A stretch of 64,000 nt of DNA, taken from Peronospora farinosa (lineage: Eukaryota > Oomycota > Peronosporomycetes > Peronosporales > Peronosporaceae). How positions within the stretch are numbered: position 1 is the first letter of the stretch; every line of letters begins with the position of its first letter. This document shows positions 32,440 to 43,651 of the stretch, piece by piece. Location of the stretch: NCBI GenBank assembly GCA_947646735.1, contig CANTFK010000976.1, positions 1 through 64,000 of the forward strand, in the 5' to 3' direction. The position numbers were made by a program, and so were the translations under genes. The notes beneath the pieces were generated by a model. It had not been told where the DNA came from. It saw nothing but the letters and a program-made list of their open reading frames with translations, and searched no databases.

Positions 32440-33024
32440 CTAGAAGAGTTTGGGTCGACGACTAGGAGGTGGAAAAACGGAGATGGGCAAAAATTTGGTG
32501 ATGCCTGGATGGAGGGTATTCCATGCTTTGTCGTCGTGGCGATTGCTTCCCGTCAGGTTTGCACGCTGCACTGCCTCCCATGATCTACGCAGTGGAGAGA
32601 AGCCCCCCCCCCTCCCTTTAACCAAGTACGAGACGGTGATGAACGACGGTTTATGTGGTTCAAGTAGTCGATTGCAACTGGCTACAGTATATGTGTCATC
32701 AACGCGTGTATCCGGAGCGAGCTGCAACGCGTACTGCGACAGAAACACGTGAAACTCCACTGTCGTCAGTATGAGTTGCATTTTGTTATTGTAATGCCGC
32801 GTATGATAGTAAGCGAGATATGGACATGATGGGGGACTCATTGCAAGAATGAAGCAGGTTACGCTTTGTTGCATGCGCTTCAGACTCCAGGTGTGATTCC
32901 AACTTTTCTCATTCGCTGAACAGTTAGTGATATTTGTACTCTCTGCCAGCGCCTGATCGCCGTTTACATTTGCAGAAAGCGGAAGCACTAGCACCAGTAC
33001 CATTAAACCAATGTGAAAAGGCAT
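32440..33024 (-). CDS. Putative small secreted protein
   Basis: From Met at 33024 the frame gives 194 residues that begin with a strong signal peptide (MPFHIGLMVLVLVLPLSANVNG, cleavage expected near residue 20-22). The mature part has five or so cysteines in its first 110 residues and NxS/T sites (STNITNCS, KSWNHTWS), and then a basic, Pro-rich tail that looks non-conserved and may not be coding. A missed intron near the end is possible. No RXLR or dEER motif is visible. The first ATG of the open frame at 33129 would place 35 hydrophilic residues before the signal peptide, so the later Met is preferred. In a plant-pathogenic oomycete such a gene would be an effector candidate, but nothing here shows that function. 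Confidence 0.5.
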   Translation of the reverse strand: MPFHIGLMVLVLVLPLSANVNGDQALAESTNITNCSANEKSWNHTWSLKRMQQSVTCFILAMSPPSCPYLAYYHTRHYNNKMQLILTTVEFHVFLSQYALQLAPDTRVDDTYTVASCNRLLEPHKPSFITVSYLVKGRGGGFSPLRRSWEAVQRANLTGSNRHDDKAWNTLHPGITKFLPISVFPPPSRRPKLF

Positions 33025-33587
33025 CGGGGGCCTAGTGGCGTTGTGTGTCTTTGACGCGGACAAGAGGTATGGCGAATGCTCTTTACGGCACTGGACCGCC
33101 ATGCTATACGGAAGAAAGGTTACATTCATTTGTGTTACACTAGATTTTGTCTCTCTTTATACGATACGAACATTCCTAAGGAACAAAAATGTGCTCATGG
33201 AAGAGCGGCTTGGTTTTTTAGTATACCGACGAGATGGCTACAGGAACTGGTCTCCAACCGTTGGCTACATTTTTAGACCCTGAAACGACGCGATCCAAAA
33301 TCTGGGACGTGTGAGAGTCGCAAAGTACAGTTTTGTCCTGCGTAGCACAAGAAGATTAAATATCACCACGTGTTTCAACAGGTAGTGCATTGCTGTATTC
33401 GTCTTAAGCTTGTAGAATAGGTCTATCATTGCTATCAAACAACATCAAAGTAGATTCGATTTTCCGGTCTCTTGTGGCCGATCAGCTTGAAGCGTGTGCG
33501 AGTAGATAGATAGAGATAGCTTGGCAATTTGCTACTTGTACTAAAATTCAACAAAGCTCGAACCAACAAGTTCGTTCCTGCGGCAGT
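33025..33587. other. Intergenic, divergent promoter region
   Basis: It separates the minus-strand secreted-protein gene from the plus-strand Myb/SANT gene. Short frames (33035-33283) look like shadows. No specific element was identified. Confidence 0.4.
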
Positions 33588-35030
33588 ATGAAATCTGAAC
33601 GACAGTTCACATCAACAATCATGCAACAACATTTGGATAATGGTTACAGTCATGATGGAAGTTCATGTGACAGGTCCGATTGGCGCCGAGAAGAACACGG
33701 ACGGTTTATGCAGGCGCTGGAACTTTATGGTTCGAGACAGACTGGAGACGAATGGAAACACATCACGGACTTTGTCGGCTCACGCAGTATGGAGGAAGTG
33801 CGTCTACATGGACGGCAGTATCTCCAGCGACTAGTTCAACAATTGCCACCATCCCCTATGGTAGCACCTTCAAATGGCTACTTGCTCCATGCAAACAGTC
33901 AGAACGACTCAAACAGACAGAAGTACCAGGTACAACAGGGTATTGACTTGCACAAATCGAGAGACGACAAAGGAAAGAGAGTTGTTCCTCAGCCGGAAGC
34001 TCTTGTCAGTGCTGGTAGTGCTCTGAGTGCCGCAGCGGCTGATTGTGCATTATCGATGAATGTCTTAGCACCCGTACGATTCCGCAGTCAGCCACGTCAG
34101 CTTTTACAGCAAGAAAACCAGACAGTGATTGCTGCTCCGCAACGGAACGGACGGTGGTCTAACACCTGGACATTCCAAGAAGAAAAAGCTTTTGAAACAG
34201 CACTGGTAGGTTGGGCTGGAAGCAAGTCGTACCCTTGGACCCAAATTGCTGCGGCTGTACCTGGTAGGACCGCCAAAGAGGTGTGTAACCGCTTCGATGA
34301 GATGGTGGGAGAAATTGCCTCCATTGAGGCTGGTGAGATACCTGACCTTGAAAGCTCGACTTCGAGTAGTATTCCGAATAACTCTGTGGCTGTGCGACAA
34401 CAGGGACGTAGCTCGTTGAGTCGGCGTGCAGTTCCACCACCACCTATTGAGATTCTGCGACTAGATGGTGCAGCGGGGGTCTTCCTCTCAGGCACAAGCA
34501 CACGAAGCAGTAGAGGTTCTGTAAGCGGGATTCCTATGCTCAGTCCGACATTCCTCGACATGTTGGCGAAAGAAGCCGAGAGCGAAGAAAAGTCGTCGCT
34601 GCCAGCATTACCGCTACAGTTTCCAGAACTAACCAGCTTGCCATCCCCAATTTTTTCGTCGACATTGCTACCAGCAGTGTCACCTACTTCTTTTTTCAGT
34701 CCTGGCGAGAACAAGTCGGCTGCACGGGGCAAAAAGCTTTCGAATACAGACAGCTCTGATGATATCAAGATGGAAGATATGGATGCATCGACAACCGTGA
34801 CAAGAGAGAGCGAAGATCCACGGCGCTCTTCAACACCGCGAATAATGAACGACTTTCTTGCCGGTGATTTCAAATTCGACGATCCGCTTGGCACAACACC
34901 CATTCATAGAAGAAAGTCACCGCGCTTTATGAAGTCGACAATTTTTTTGGAGCAGGAATCCTTGACCATCAAGGCTGAAAGTGGAGCAAACAAGCAAGAC
35001 ATTGAAATGACCGATGCCTCAGCCGCCTGA
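33588..35030 (+). CDS. Two-repeat Myb/SANT-domain protein
   Basis: A single-exon frame of 480 residues. Residues 26-80 or so form a Myb-like repeat (SDWRREEHGRFMQALELYG...WKHITDFVGSRSMEEVRLHGRQYL); its third-helix end, VRLHGRQYL, resembles the SHAQKYF class found in plants and oomycetes. A second repeat at about 190-240 reads WTFQEEKAFETALVGW...WTQIAAAVPGRTAKEVCNRFDEMV. The rest is Ser/Pro-rich and low-complexity, with acidic stretches that could be activation segments. It is probably a nuclear transcription factor or chromatin protein; its targets are unknown. It is convergent with transportin, 375 bp away. A plus-strand frame in that gap (35064-35561) reaches into the transportin gene and is not a convincing gene. 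Confidence 0.85.
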   Translation: MKSERQFTSTIMQQHLDNGYSHDGSSCDRSDWRREEHGRFMQALELYGSRQTGDEWKHITDFVGSRSMEEVRLHGRQYLQRLVQQLPPSPMVAPSNGYLLHANSQNDSNRQKYQVQQGIDLHKSRDDKGKRVVPQPEALVSAGSALSAAAADCALSMNVLAPVRFRSQPRQLLQQENQTVIAAPQRNGRWSNTWTFQEEKAFETALVGWAGSKSYPWTQIAAAVPGRTAKEVCNRFDEMVGEIASIEAGEIPDLESSTSSSIPNNSVAVRQQGRSSLSRRAVPPPPIEILRLDGAAGVFLSGTSTRSSRGSVSGIPMLSPTFLDMLAKEAESEEKSSLPALPLQFPELTSLPSPIFSSTLLPAVSPTSFFSPGENKSAARGKKLSNTDSSDDIKMEDMDASTTVTRESEDPRRSSTPRIMNDFLAGDFKFDDPLGTTPIHRRKSPRFMKSTIFLEQESLTIKAESGANKQDIEMTDASAA

Positions 35031-35405
35031 AGCCAAAGAACAAGTAGGTAAGACAATTGAGTCTTGAGTCTAATGCTATTAGACTTGTTTCCAGCACGTG
35101 ATGTACTCCCAACTGGATTCTATGCTTGCTATCGGTACTTACAACCTGCTGCTATCTCTCTTCCGTTCTACTACTCACTCTCACTTGCCTCCGACTATCT
35201 ACTAAATCTGCTATTTGTCTACTACTACTACTCCTACTACCGCGACCGACCAGCCGCTTTCCTACTAGTTTCTACCATTGCGTTAGCTTCTTCTCCAAAG
35301 CCCTTGCGTGTTTGTGACTACCCCGTCTTCTGCTTCATCACTTGGTCTCCTCTTTCACATCGCAAAAACACACACGACAGCATCAACTGCTGCACCTCGC
35401 GCTCT

Positions 35406-38114
35406 CTACACGTTAAAGCGCGTGGTGAGGAATTGTTGCAGAGGCTCAGGAAAGCTCGCAAAGTACGTCGTCCAGTTCTCGCCGAGGCTCGTCTTAAAGC
35501 CGTGCACAATCTGGTACAGCATTTCCTTCAACTCTGGGTGCTGTATCGGCTGACCCTCTAGCGAAGCAATGGCACCGCACATGAACATGAAGTCAGCGAT
35601 GATACCGTTCGGGTTCGCCTTCACCATGTAGCACAGACCCAGGAAGCAATGCTCCTTCTCTTCCAGTGCCCTTACATGCGCGAGAGCACGGCACCATTGC
35701 TTGGCAAACTCCTGCAGATGCGGCGCCACCACATTTGGGCACACGTATCCGAGTCGGCCAATAGTAATCGCGCAATTCTCCACCAGGTTACGCGGCAATT
35801 TCGGGCGATTGACCATGCCAATTAAGCGACCCAAGCAATTCTCGACAAACGGTTCTATCTCAGCACCAATACGGATGGCAATCTCGCCTACTGACCAGCT
35901 TGCATTGTTGCACACAGTAGGCAAGTCTGCGTCAATGTTATCAATCAACACCGGCAGCAGATCGCCAAGACCGGGGCGGAGCATGTTCGACGCGTGTTTA
36001 GCCAGGTCACCCACAACACCCATGGCGCTTTGGCGCACATCCATCACATCGTGGCGCACGCAGCTCCTGAGCAAGTTCAGGATGTTTGATCCACTCAGCA
36101 GTGCTTCACTGTTGTGCTGCAGACCCTCAATCATACCCGAGATCAAGTCCAAAGCGCACACGATCAGCTCCGGATCACCCTCGTCAAACTCGTCAGGGTT
36201 CTGCTCCGACATAGCGTCAGCCAGCAGCTCGTTTTCCACGATGCGCTGACAACGAACGTACACGTTCATCGCAAACTCTTGAAAGCCGTTACCCAGTGCC
36301 TGGGCCACAGGCGCCAGACACTCAAACAACGGCAGAATCTCGCGGCTACGGTCGTCTAGGCTGTTCCACTTCGCAATAAGTGGAGGCATAAGGATCTTGA
36401 TCAGCTCAGGGTGGTTCAAGTGCTCGCCGGTCGAGTCTGCGAGCGTTCCAATGGCATCATACAAAATAAGCAGGTTCTTCGCCTGGTACTTGCCAAAGGC
36501 ATACATGAGGTTCTGTAGAATAGGCGTAAGGTATGGCACCAGCTCCTCACAAGCTTCTTCCTCCAGGGTGCAGAACGCAGAGCATGCTGCTTCTTGCACT
36601 TTCTTGTGCGGGTCCAAAATGCGCTTCAGCATGCCTTCCACAAGCGGTTTGAAAAGCGCCTCGTGGTTGCCTTGCTCCACGACCCACGTCACATAACGGC
36701 TTAGTGTCCAACAAGTGATACTACGGATGAGTGGTGCCGGGTCCTCCAACTTTTGTAGCAGAAACGGGTACAACTGGGGAAGGTGAGGCGTGATTCCATT
36801 GTAACAACCGTCTGCGATGGCACCAAGCGCTAATATACCGCTTTCCACGAGCGGCCACGACTGTTCTTGCGCAAGACGTTCCTGCAGCAGCGGCAGTAAC
36901 GTCGGAAGGATGTCGTTACCGTAGCCGTTCGCAAGATTGTCGAGGCTAGCAGCCGAGCAGCGACGTAGATTCCATTCCAGCAGCGTGTCATCATCATCAT
37001 CATCATCGTAGTCCTCGTCGTCGTCATCGTTATCGAGTCTGCCACCCTCAAGGCCACCGCCAGCCTTGCGGTGGAAAATAGGCTTAATGTCCTCCGGTCG
37101 GTCAGGCACATTTTCGTCCTGGCTCTGCTCCTCACTCTCGAAATTGGCCAAGTCCTCGTCGCTGTACACCATGCGCTGGAACAGCAGCGGCACGATCTGT
37201 GTTAAGTACGGCTGCAGCATGGGTTTAATCTCATTGAACTCGCGCAGGTCGCAAAAGGACGCCCAAAACTCACAAGCTTCGATGGCCACATTCTCATCCT
37301 CGTCTTGGTTGGCACGTAGAATGAACTGGATGATGCTGTCTAGGTGCGGCACAAGATACTGCACACCCACCTCAAGTAAGATGACGATACTCTTGCACAC
37401 AAGTTTCCGCACGTCATTGGATGGGTCCTGTGTAAGCAGTGAAATACCAGCCAGGAAATTTTCCATCTGCACGACCAGCCCCATCGGCATGTAGATGAGT
37501 ACATTGTTAAGGCACTCGAGTGCATCACGGCGAAAATTTGCGTTCTGATGGTGAAAATACTGCAGTAGCTTCGGCACCAGTGCATTGAGTGGTCGACTGG
37601 GTGAATTCTCAAGCTTCGAAGCCGAGTCTTCACAGATTTTGACAAGTGCACCAAAAGCTCCAGCGACGGCGTTTTCATCCTGCTGTTCCAATAAAACAAG
37701 TAGTTCCGGCATAAGCTCAGGCCACTCGTCCAAGAATGTAAATTGGGACACAAATGTCGTAACGAGAGATCCAGCCGTGTTCCGAATGGGTGGCAATGGA
37801 TCCATTAAGACCCGCAGTGTCTGATGTCGGATAACAGCGAGAATTTCTGCTTCATTGGGTGTCAGCACGGCACTGGCATCACGAGCTTTTATGTTCCGTT
37901 TGAGCAATAGTCCAGCCAATTGACGAACATTGGGTTCCGTCTGCGTAGAGCAGAGCAAATGGACGAGATAGAGATTAAACTCGAGATTCTTTTGAAATTG
38001 CTGGAGACGTTGATAGGAATCCCGTTGGACCTGATTATTGGGTACCATATAGGCTTGTAATAGAGCAATCACTTCATTAAGTAACAAAGGCTGTGGCTGC
38101 CACGTGTCGTTCAT
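35406..38114 (-). CDS. TNPO1: Transportin-1 / karyopherin beta-2 (nuclear import receptor)
   Basis: This intact single-exon frame encodes 902 residues, against about 890 in animals. Sequence is conserved from end to end, including VGxLVTTFVSQF-type HEAT helices, GAFGALVKICEDSA, QDEDENVAIEACEFW, the acidic H8 loop (a long run of Asp near residues 360-372) followed by LLEWNLRRCSAASLDNLAN, SITCWTLSRYVTWV, VQEAACSAFCTLEEEACEELVPYL, KNLLILYDAIGTLADS and NNASWSVGEIAIRIG. Karyopherin beta-2 carries PY-NLS cargoes such as hnRNPs and some ribosomal proteins through nuclear pores and releases them when RanGTP binds the N-terminal HEAT repeats. The start at 38114 matches the family start (a W shortly after Met). 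It is divergent from NUBP1 across 714 bp. Confidence 0.95.
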   Translation of the reverse strand: MNDTWQPQPLLLNEVIALLQAYMVPNNQVQRDSYQRLQQFQKNLEFNLYLVHLLCSTQTEPNVRQLAGLLLKRNIKARDASAVLTPNEAEILAVIRHQTLRVLMDPLPPIRNTAGSLVTTFVSQFTFLDEWPELMPELLVLLEQQDENAVAGAFGALVKICEDSASKLENSPSRPLNALVPKLLQYFHHQNANFRRDALECLNNVLIYMPMGLVVQMENFLAGISLLTQDPSNDVRKLVCKSIVILLEVGVQYLVPHLDSIIQFILRANQDEDENVAIEACEFWASFCDLREFNEIKPMLQPYLTQIVPLLFQRMVYSDEDLANFESEEQSQDENVPDRPEDIKPIFHRKAGGGLEGGRLDNDDDDEDYDDDDDDDTLLEWNLRRCSAASLDNLANGYGNDILPTLLPLLQERLAQEQSWPLVESGILALGAIADGCYNGITPHLPQLYPFLLQKLEDPAPLIRSITCWTLSRYVTWVVEQGNHEALFKPLVEGMLKRILDPHKKVQEAACSAFCTLEEEACEELVPYLTPILQNLMYAFGKYQAKNLLILYDAIGTLADSTGEHLNHPELIKILMPPLIAKWNSLDDRSREILPLFECLAPVAQALGNGFQEFAMNVYVRCQRIVENELLADAMSEQNPDEFDEGDPELIVCALDLISGMIEGLQHNSEALLSGSNILNLLRSCVRHDVMDVRQSAMGVVGDLAKHASNMLRPGLGDLLPVLIDNIDADLPTVCNNASWSVGEIAIRIGAEIEPFVENCLGRLIGMVNRPKLPRNLVENCAITIGRLGYVCPNVVAPHLQEFAKQWCRALAHVRALEEKEHCFLGLCYMVKANPNGIIADFMFMCGAIASLEGQPIQHPELKEMLYQIVHGFKTSLGENWTTYFASFPEPLQQFLTTRFNV

Positions 38115-38828
38115 ACTTGAGTGAGTCTTGAAGGGGTTCTTGAGGAGGTGTTTTTCAACGCTTGGAAGCTGCTACTTGTGATAATTTACGGTCGTTTTTA
38201 GACAGGTAATGAATAGATAGATATACAGTGGTAATACAGACGATGAAAAGACGCTGGAGAGGGAAAAAGATGGAAGAAAGACGAGATTCAGAGATGCTAA
38301 TGGGGATAAGAGAGGGTCTGGAGAGGAACTGGACGAGAACGCTGGATGGGTAGAGGTCACTCTTGTGAAAGTGTGACAGGTTGGCATACATTGGATGGAA
38401 AGGTGAGTGTTTATTTTGAACCAATCATTGTATCGTATTGTAACGCTGTACGGAATGATTGCGTAAATCGATCATCATTCCGCCGACATGCTATGGAAAA
38501 AGTCGCTAAGTTCGCATCAAATGCAATTCTTTGAATCGTTCTACTACCGCGGTTAGGGAAGCCTAAATAAGGCAGTCTCACACTATCTTTAGTCCTTTAA
38601 TAGTGTGCCAACGTTACACGTTCTTTTTGTCTGATTAATTGTAAAATTCTGTATCCCTACTATAATACAAAAGAGAGCCAATATATTCCTAATACGAGAT
38701 TTAAGCTTATGTATTCCATATTAGAATACATATAAAAACGGACATAGTCGAAAACCCTACCTCCAATAACAAATAATCTTACAATATCCAGCTACAACAT
38801 TAAAAAAAACACACACACACACACAAGC
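38115..38828. promoter_or_regulatory. Divergent promoter region between TNPO1 and NUBP1
   Basis: This 714-bp non-coding, AT-rich spacer holds the promoters of both genes. A (CA)8-9 microsatellite at about 38808-38825 sits directly before the NUBP1 start codon, in the place of its 5' UTR. No other element could be assigned. Confidence 0.6.
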
Positions 38829-40034
38829 ATGACCACGAATATTCCAACGAATGCCAATGAATCATGTGTGGGTCCACAATCTGACGAAGCCGGTAAAGCC
38901 ACTGGATGTGCTGGTTGTCCGAATCAAAGTGTCTGTTCATCAGGTGCTGGTCGTGTATTTGATCCTGCAATTTCCCATGTAAAACAACGATTGGCGGGTA
39001 TAAAACATAAACTTTTAGTCTTATCGGGAAAAGGAGGGGTGGGTAAAAGTACCATCGCTTGTCAATTGGCATTTGCATTGGCTGGAAAAGGGTATCAAGT
39101 GGGACTATTAGATGTGGACATAACAGGGCCAAGTGTCCCACGAATGCTGGGGTTAATAGGTCAAGAAGTCCATCAGAGTGCAGCTGGATGGTCGCCTGTT
39201 TATGTCGAAGAGAATCTCGGGGTTATGTCGATTGGATTCATGTTGCCTCATGCGGATGACGCAATCATTTGGCGTGGACCAAAGAAAAGTGGCATTATCA
39301 AGCAATTTCTCGTGGATGTTCAATGGGGTGACCTTGATTACCTCATCATTGATACACCACCGGGTACATCGGATGAACATATCAGTCTTGTTCAGTACAT
39401 GAAAGAGGCAGATTTAGATGGAGCTGTGGTTGTTACGACTCCACAAGAAGTGGCACTTAGTGACGTGCGAAAGGAACTGAATTTCTGTCAAAAGACCAAG
39501 ATTCATGTCCTTGGAGTTGTGGAAAACATGAGTGGCATCCAACGGTCACTTCAAGATGTTCAGTTTCTAAATGGTGCTGGGAAGAACGAGACGGAGACTT
39601 TTATCAAGGTGAGGTTATGAATGCTGTTGGGTTTTTTTTCTCAATGTCGTTGATGTCTGTCTGTCAATGTCTTCATTACTTATTGTTTACGTTTTTCTAC
39701 TTTTAAGCTATTGCAAGAGAAGGCGCCAGAGTTATTGCAGTATTCAGTACAGATGGAAGTCTTTCCTGTTTCAAATGGTGGTGGTGAAGCAATGACTAAG
39801 AAATTCAATGTTCCTTTTCTTGGACGTTTGCCATTGGATAACAAGATGACGGGTGCGTGTGAAGAGGGCGTGTCGTTTCTAGACGAGTACCCGGATGCCG
39901 TCGCAGCCCCGGCCTTTAGCAAAATTGTGCAAGGTAAACATGTACATCTCTTATGGTGTTGATTTGATGAGAGTGGTGGCTAACCTGTTTACTCTGTTTG
40001 TCTTGTAGATATCATTGCGTCCGTCGAAAAATAG
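38829..40034 (+). CDS. NUBP1: Cytosolic Fe-S cluster assembly scaffold NUBP1/NBP35-like
   Basis: I predict three exons, 38829-39608, 39708-39933 and 40009-40034, with GT-AG introns of 99 and 75 bp, for a 343-residue product (320-330 in yeast and human). The N-terminus carries the ferredoxin-like motif in its exact spacing (CX13CX2CX5C), which separates NBP35 from CFD1. The P-loop is GKGGVGKST near residue 70; [14 protein letters not shown] and [15 protein letters not shown] (Walker B and switch) follow, as does VVENMSG. Where the family normally has the bridging-cluster CPXC motif directly after ENMSG, this protein reads [15 protein letters not shown] and has no CX2C. A longer than usual segment (about 20 extra residues) follows before NGGGEAM. 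The C-terminus ([19 protein letters not shown]) is normal. Function in the CIA pathway is expected but needs care. Confidence 0.9.
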
Positions 40035-40233
40035 AAAACATTTTTTACTTGAGAGGTTTTGTCGAACTGGCACGATGAACCTCGGATTGAAAACATGGAA
40101 AGGAACATAAGCACATTTGAGCCACTTTGTTTGCACGACGTTCGGGCATTTCTTTTACTTGTTTAATGATTGCACATAGACGCCCTTGCAAAATACGATT
40201 TAGCCCCGTGCTGCTGGTTTCGAGTAAGGCAAA

Positions 40234-43200
40234 TCACTGCCTTGAGAATGGATCTATGGAGTTGGGCGCTTGTTCCGTGTTGAGTAGTACAATAACAACG
40301 GACACATTGTCGGACGAGCCGGATCGAATTGCCAAGTTTGCCAGCGACTGGCTTGCTTGCTGCAGAACACGACCATCAGAGAGAAAACCAACTCAGAAAC
40401 TTGTATCCAGCTCAACAGCATTAACTCACTACAAAACGTACTGTTGCCGAATAACCTTCATTCAACCTGTCGGCGACAAACTTCACAGCCTCCTTGCTCC
40501 TAATTGTGTCCCACAGCCCGTCACACGCGAGGATGAGGAAATCAAATTCAGGTGTGATCTCGATTTCCTGTGCCATGAGTGTATTGTAAACAGACTATCA
40601 GTTTGTTTCCGGTAAGTTATCAGAGTCAATCTATCGTTCATCATACCTGACACTCTGGAACCGATATGACCAAATCACCATGAAACGCGCGGTCATGTCC
40701 CTCAGGAAACGCCCAGTATTCGTATTTCGATAATGCCTTACCCTTATAGTCACAGTCGCCAATGGCGCGAGAGACAGCCAGCTCACCATTCACTCGGTAG
40801 ATAGTTACCCATTTCACTACCCGTTCAGCTTTCTGCTGGATTTCTGGGTCACTCAAATCCATTGAGTGCAGTTTGGACAACTGTAGCTCACGCTCCTCAT
40901 TCACCCAGCCTCCTTGATTTTCGATCCTCTTTCGCTCATCTGCACGTCCAGGTGTCTGTTCTTCAATAATATCCAGTGCCTGACCTCTAATGCTCACAAC
41001 CGCTCTGCTGTCTCCTATATTCGCAGTAATCAACCGATTTCCTCGAATCAACACGACCGCTGCTGTAGTGCCATCATCCAGACTCTATCATAGTTGTCAA
41101 ATCCAGGAGATTAGCATTTGTCAAAAACAACTGCGTCTTTTTTCACGTTACTCATCCAGGGGCGCTGCGTACCTCCTCCTCGGCCTTTTGTAAAAACTCC
41201 TTGTCAATTCGCGCAAAGCATTCCTCAAAGGCCAGACGTGTGTCAGCCATAAAGGACTCATGTGAAGTCAAATAAGGCACTAGTCGTTGGTTAGAAAATG
41301 TCGCAGCCTGTCAACAAGCAAACAATGTACGATAAGTAAACACGGACGAGAAAATGAGTGTGTATCAACGTACCCTAACGCCACTGTGGCCATCAAACAA
41401 AGCGTAAAACGATTGCTTTTGCTGATGACGTTGGTCGTATTTCAATTGCGCGTTGAGGTCTGGGATGCAACAACAAACATCCTCCATTGCTGACCGTACC
41501 CCTAGCAGCGATGTCACTCCATGAACATCATCGCCAGCAGAATAGCTCGAGCTGTCTTCGTTGAAAGTTTCATGAAAAGAGTCTCGAGAGTTGATGGAAA
41601 ATGATTCGATGGGCTGCATCTCAGCAAATCCTTCTCTTTGGTGGCGAGGCACCCAACGACTAGCAGTTGGAACGTGTATCGGCTCCGGCGGGGGAGACAA
41701 ATCGACAGGCATAGATGGTGGTGCAATCGGCTCTGCAACACTGCGATTTCGAAGATATCTAGGAATGTACTTGCCTGATGCAACCGGCGATGAAGATGTT
41801 GGCACCACCGGCGGCGGTTCCGTAGTTCTATCGGTAACTTTACTCTCTCCATCTTCCTGTCGGCCACCTAAATGCAGGAGTGCACCGTGATCGGTGCTCT
41901 CCTCTTTCGATTCAACAAATGAGCTTCGCCCCATCAGGGAAGTGTGGTGCTCGGGTACGTCATCCATCGGATCCAAAGCAAACATCAGTGGACTCCGCGG
42001 TCCAAATCCACCAAATGCTAACGGACTAGTGCACTGCCGGGGGCTAGTTCGTGAAGACGAAGATCCATCGCCACCTGCCGAGTCATCTGAAAAGCTCGTC
42101 GACGCATAAAACCCACCACGCGCGCGGCCGCGATACAAATCATCAACGGAGGCTGCAATCGGAAATTGGTCCATGTAGTCTTGGCGGTCGAACGAGACAC
42201 TGCGATTCACGCGGGGCATGCTCTGCTGTAAAATCACCCACACAATAATACAGACAGATTCATTCAGAATGATTAAATTGCACGTTACTTCCATCAGGGT
42301 CCGATAAAGTAGTCGATAAAGAAATGCACGTACTCTTCGAGATAAACTATTGCAAAGCCTGTTCGGCCGACATTCCGCCTGAAAGAATGTAGCCAGAATT
42401 ATAAGACTTCAAGTACTCTGTTAACATCAAGTTGCATCCAAATAACGTACCTGTGTTCGTGACAAAGCTGACACGATACTCGCAATGGATTTCTGAAAAT
42501 TAAAGAGCCACTCGTGCATCTACAATCATGAAAAAAAAGTTAGAAACAAATAACATCTTCCTCACTACAAAGCCACAACGTTTCTACCCTGTCTTTTGAC
42601 TCGGCACGTAAAACATAACGTCGACTTTCCATGCGAATCTGGAAAGCAGCAACGCCAAAGTCTTTCTACAATAGACATGATAGGCAAATTAAAACGTGGA
42701 CGCAGGCACAAATTAGCAAAAAGAAGACGCAGACAGAAGCAATAGCACCACAAAAGCTGCTTTTTCTTTGACAACAAGAATCAAATTGGCCAAAACATCG
42801 TACCGCTGTCGTCACCGAGTCGATATTTTCCATTGAAATGACGCCACAACACGTTTCATCCGTAGATTTCTGCTCTGTTACATCACTCTGGGTCTTGTAG
42901 TAAAAAAGTTTACTATCTTGCATGACAAACCATCTTTTTTTCCATAATTTTGCATCTTCCGAGCTCTGTTTTTCTAAATATCCGTCCATAAAGGCAGCTC
43001 TGTTGAAAAATAAAACATCCACATGAGCAAAAAAATATCCAAGAAACAAAGAATCGATAATATCCTTCGACCTCGGATTTTCGTGTCACTTACTCCAGAT
43101 AACGCGTATATCCGTCCATTGTCCGTGGTCGAAAAAAACTTGTGGATGTTATGATATTTCCTGCTACATTTTAAGTGATTTAAAGCCTTTTTTTAGTAAA

Positions 43201-43515
43201 AATATCCTACGAATTCGATAAAAAATATCGATTTTCACCTGCAAGATCCAGCTCATCGCCATCACATGAAGATGACGATGAAGAAGACGATGAACGACCA
43301 TTGGCACGGTCAAAAAAGTGCCGTGAAAAGCTTGAGACACGAGCATTCGGTACTGGAATAGTATGACCCGTTTCCTGTCCTAATTGTGGTGTGGGAGCTG
43401 TCTCAGCACGTCCACGATGTGCATGTGTAGCTGGAGATGCATGGAATGTCGTCTCAGTCTCGTCGTCATGCCAAGAGGTCGACGGAGGTGCGTCATGATG
43501 CAAGAATCTTGGCAT
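40234..43515 (-). CDS. PH-domain / PP2C-type protein phosphatase fusion
   Basis: I predict exons 43515-43239, 43163-43094, 42999-42804, 42665-42555, 42519-42451, 42378-42334, 42225-41374, 41307-41173, 41084-40647, 40567-40442 and 40359-40234. All introns are GT-AG, phases agree, and the product is 814 residues. Residues 1-105 or so are disordered, with a Ser-rich acidic run. The PH domain spans about 118-230 (MDGYLEKQSSEDAKLWKKRWFVMQDSKLFYYK...MESRRYVLRAESKDR...MHEWL). After a disordered linker, the PP2C catalytic domain covers about 490-800: MEDV, ALFDGHSG, GTTAAVVLI, NIGDSRAVV, LAVSRAIGDCDYK, FLILACDGLWD and SGSSDNVSVVIV. These hold the metal-binding Asp residues. PP2C enzymes are Mg/Mn-dependent Ser/Thr phosphatases; the PH domain suggests membrane phosphoinositide targeting. 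The first two exons are less sure, and the start could be 43119. If the PH and PP2C parts are separate genes, the second would start at 42219. Confidence 0.75.
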
Positions 43516-43651
43516 TTATCTGGATATTTTGAAATGACCCAATTTAAGAAAAAAAAGATTCAAGTTTTTTTGAATTAGGGATCGCTATTTAATAAAGTCA
43601 AATAGATGTCACCCTATTACACTTCGAGGACGTTATTTTTGTAGAGGCACT

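Noticed and set aside
34097..34903. Minus-strand 268-codon ORF
   Set aside because: It is antisense to the Myb/SANT gene, whose domains are clear.
35064..35561. Plus-strand 165-codon ORF
   Set aside because: It is Tyr/Leu/Ser-rich without motifs, and its second half runs antisense through the conserved C-terminus of transportin.
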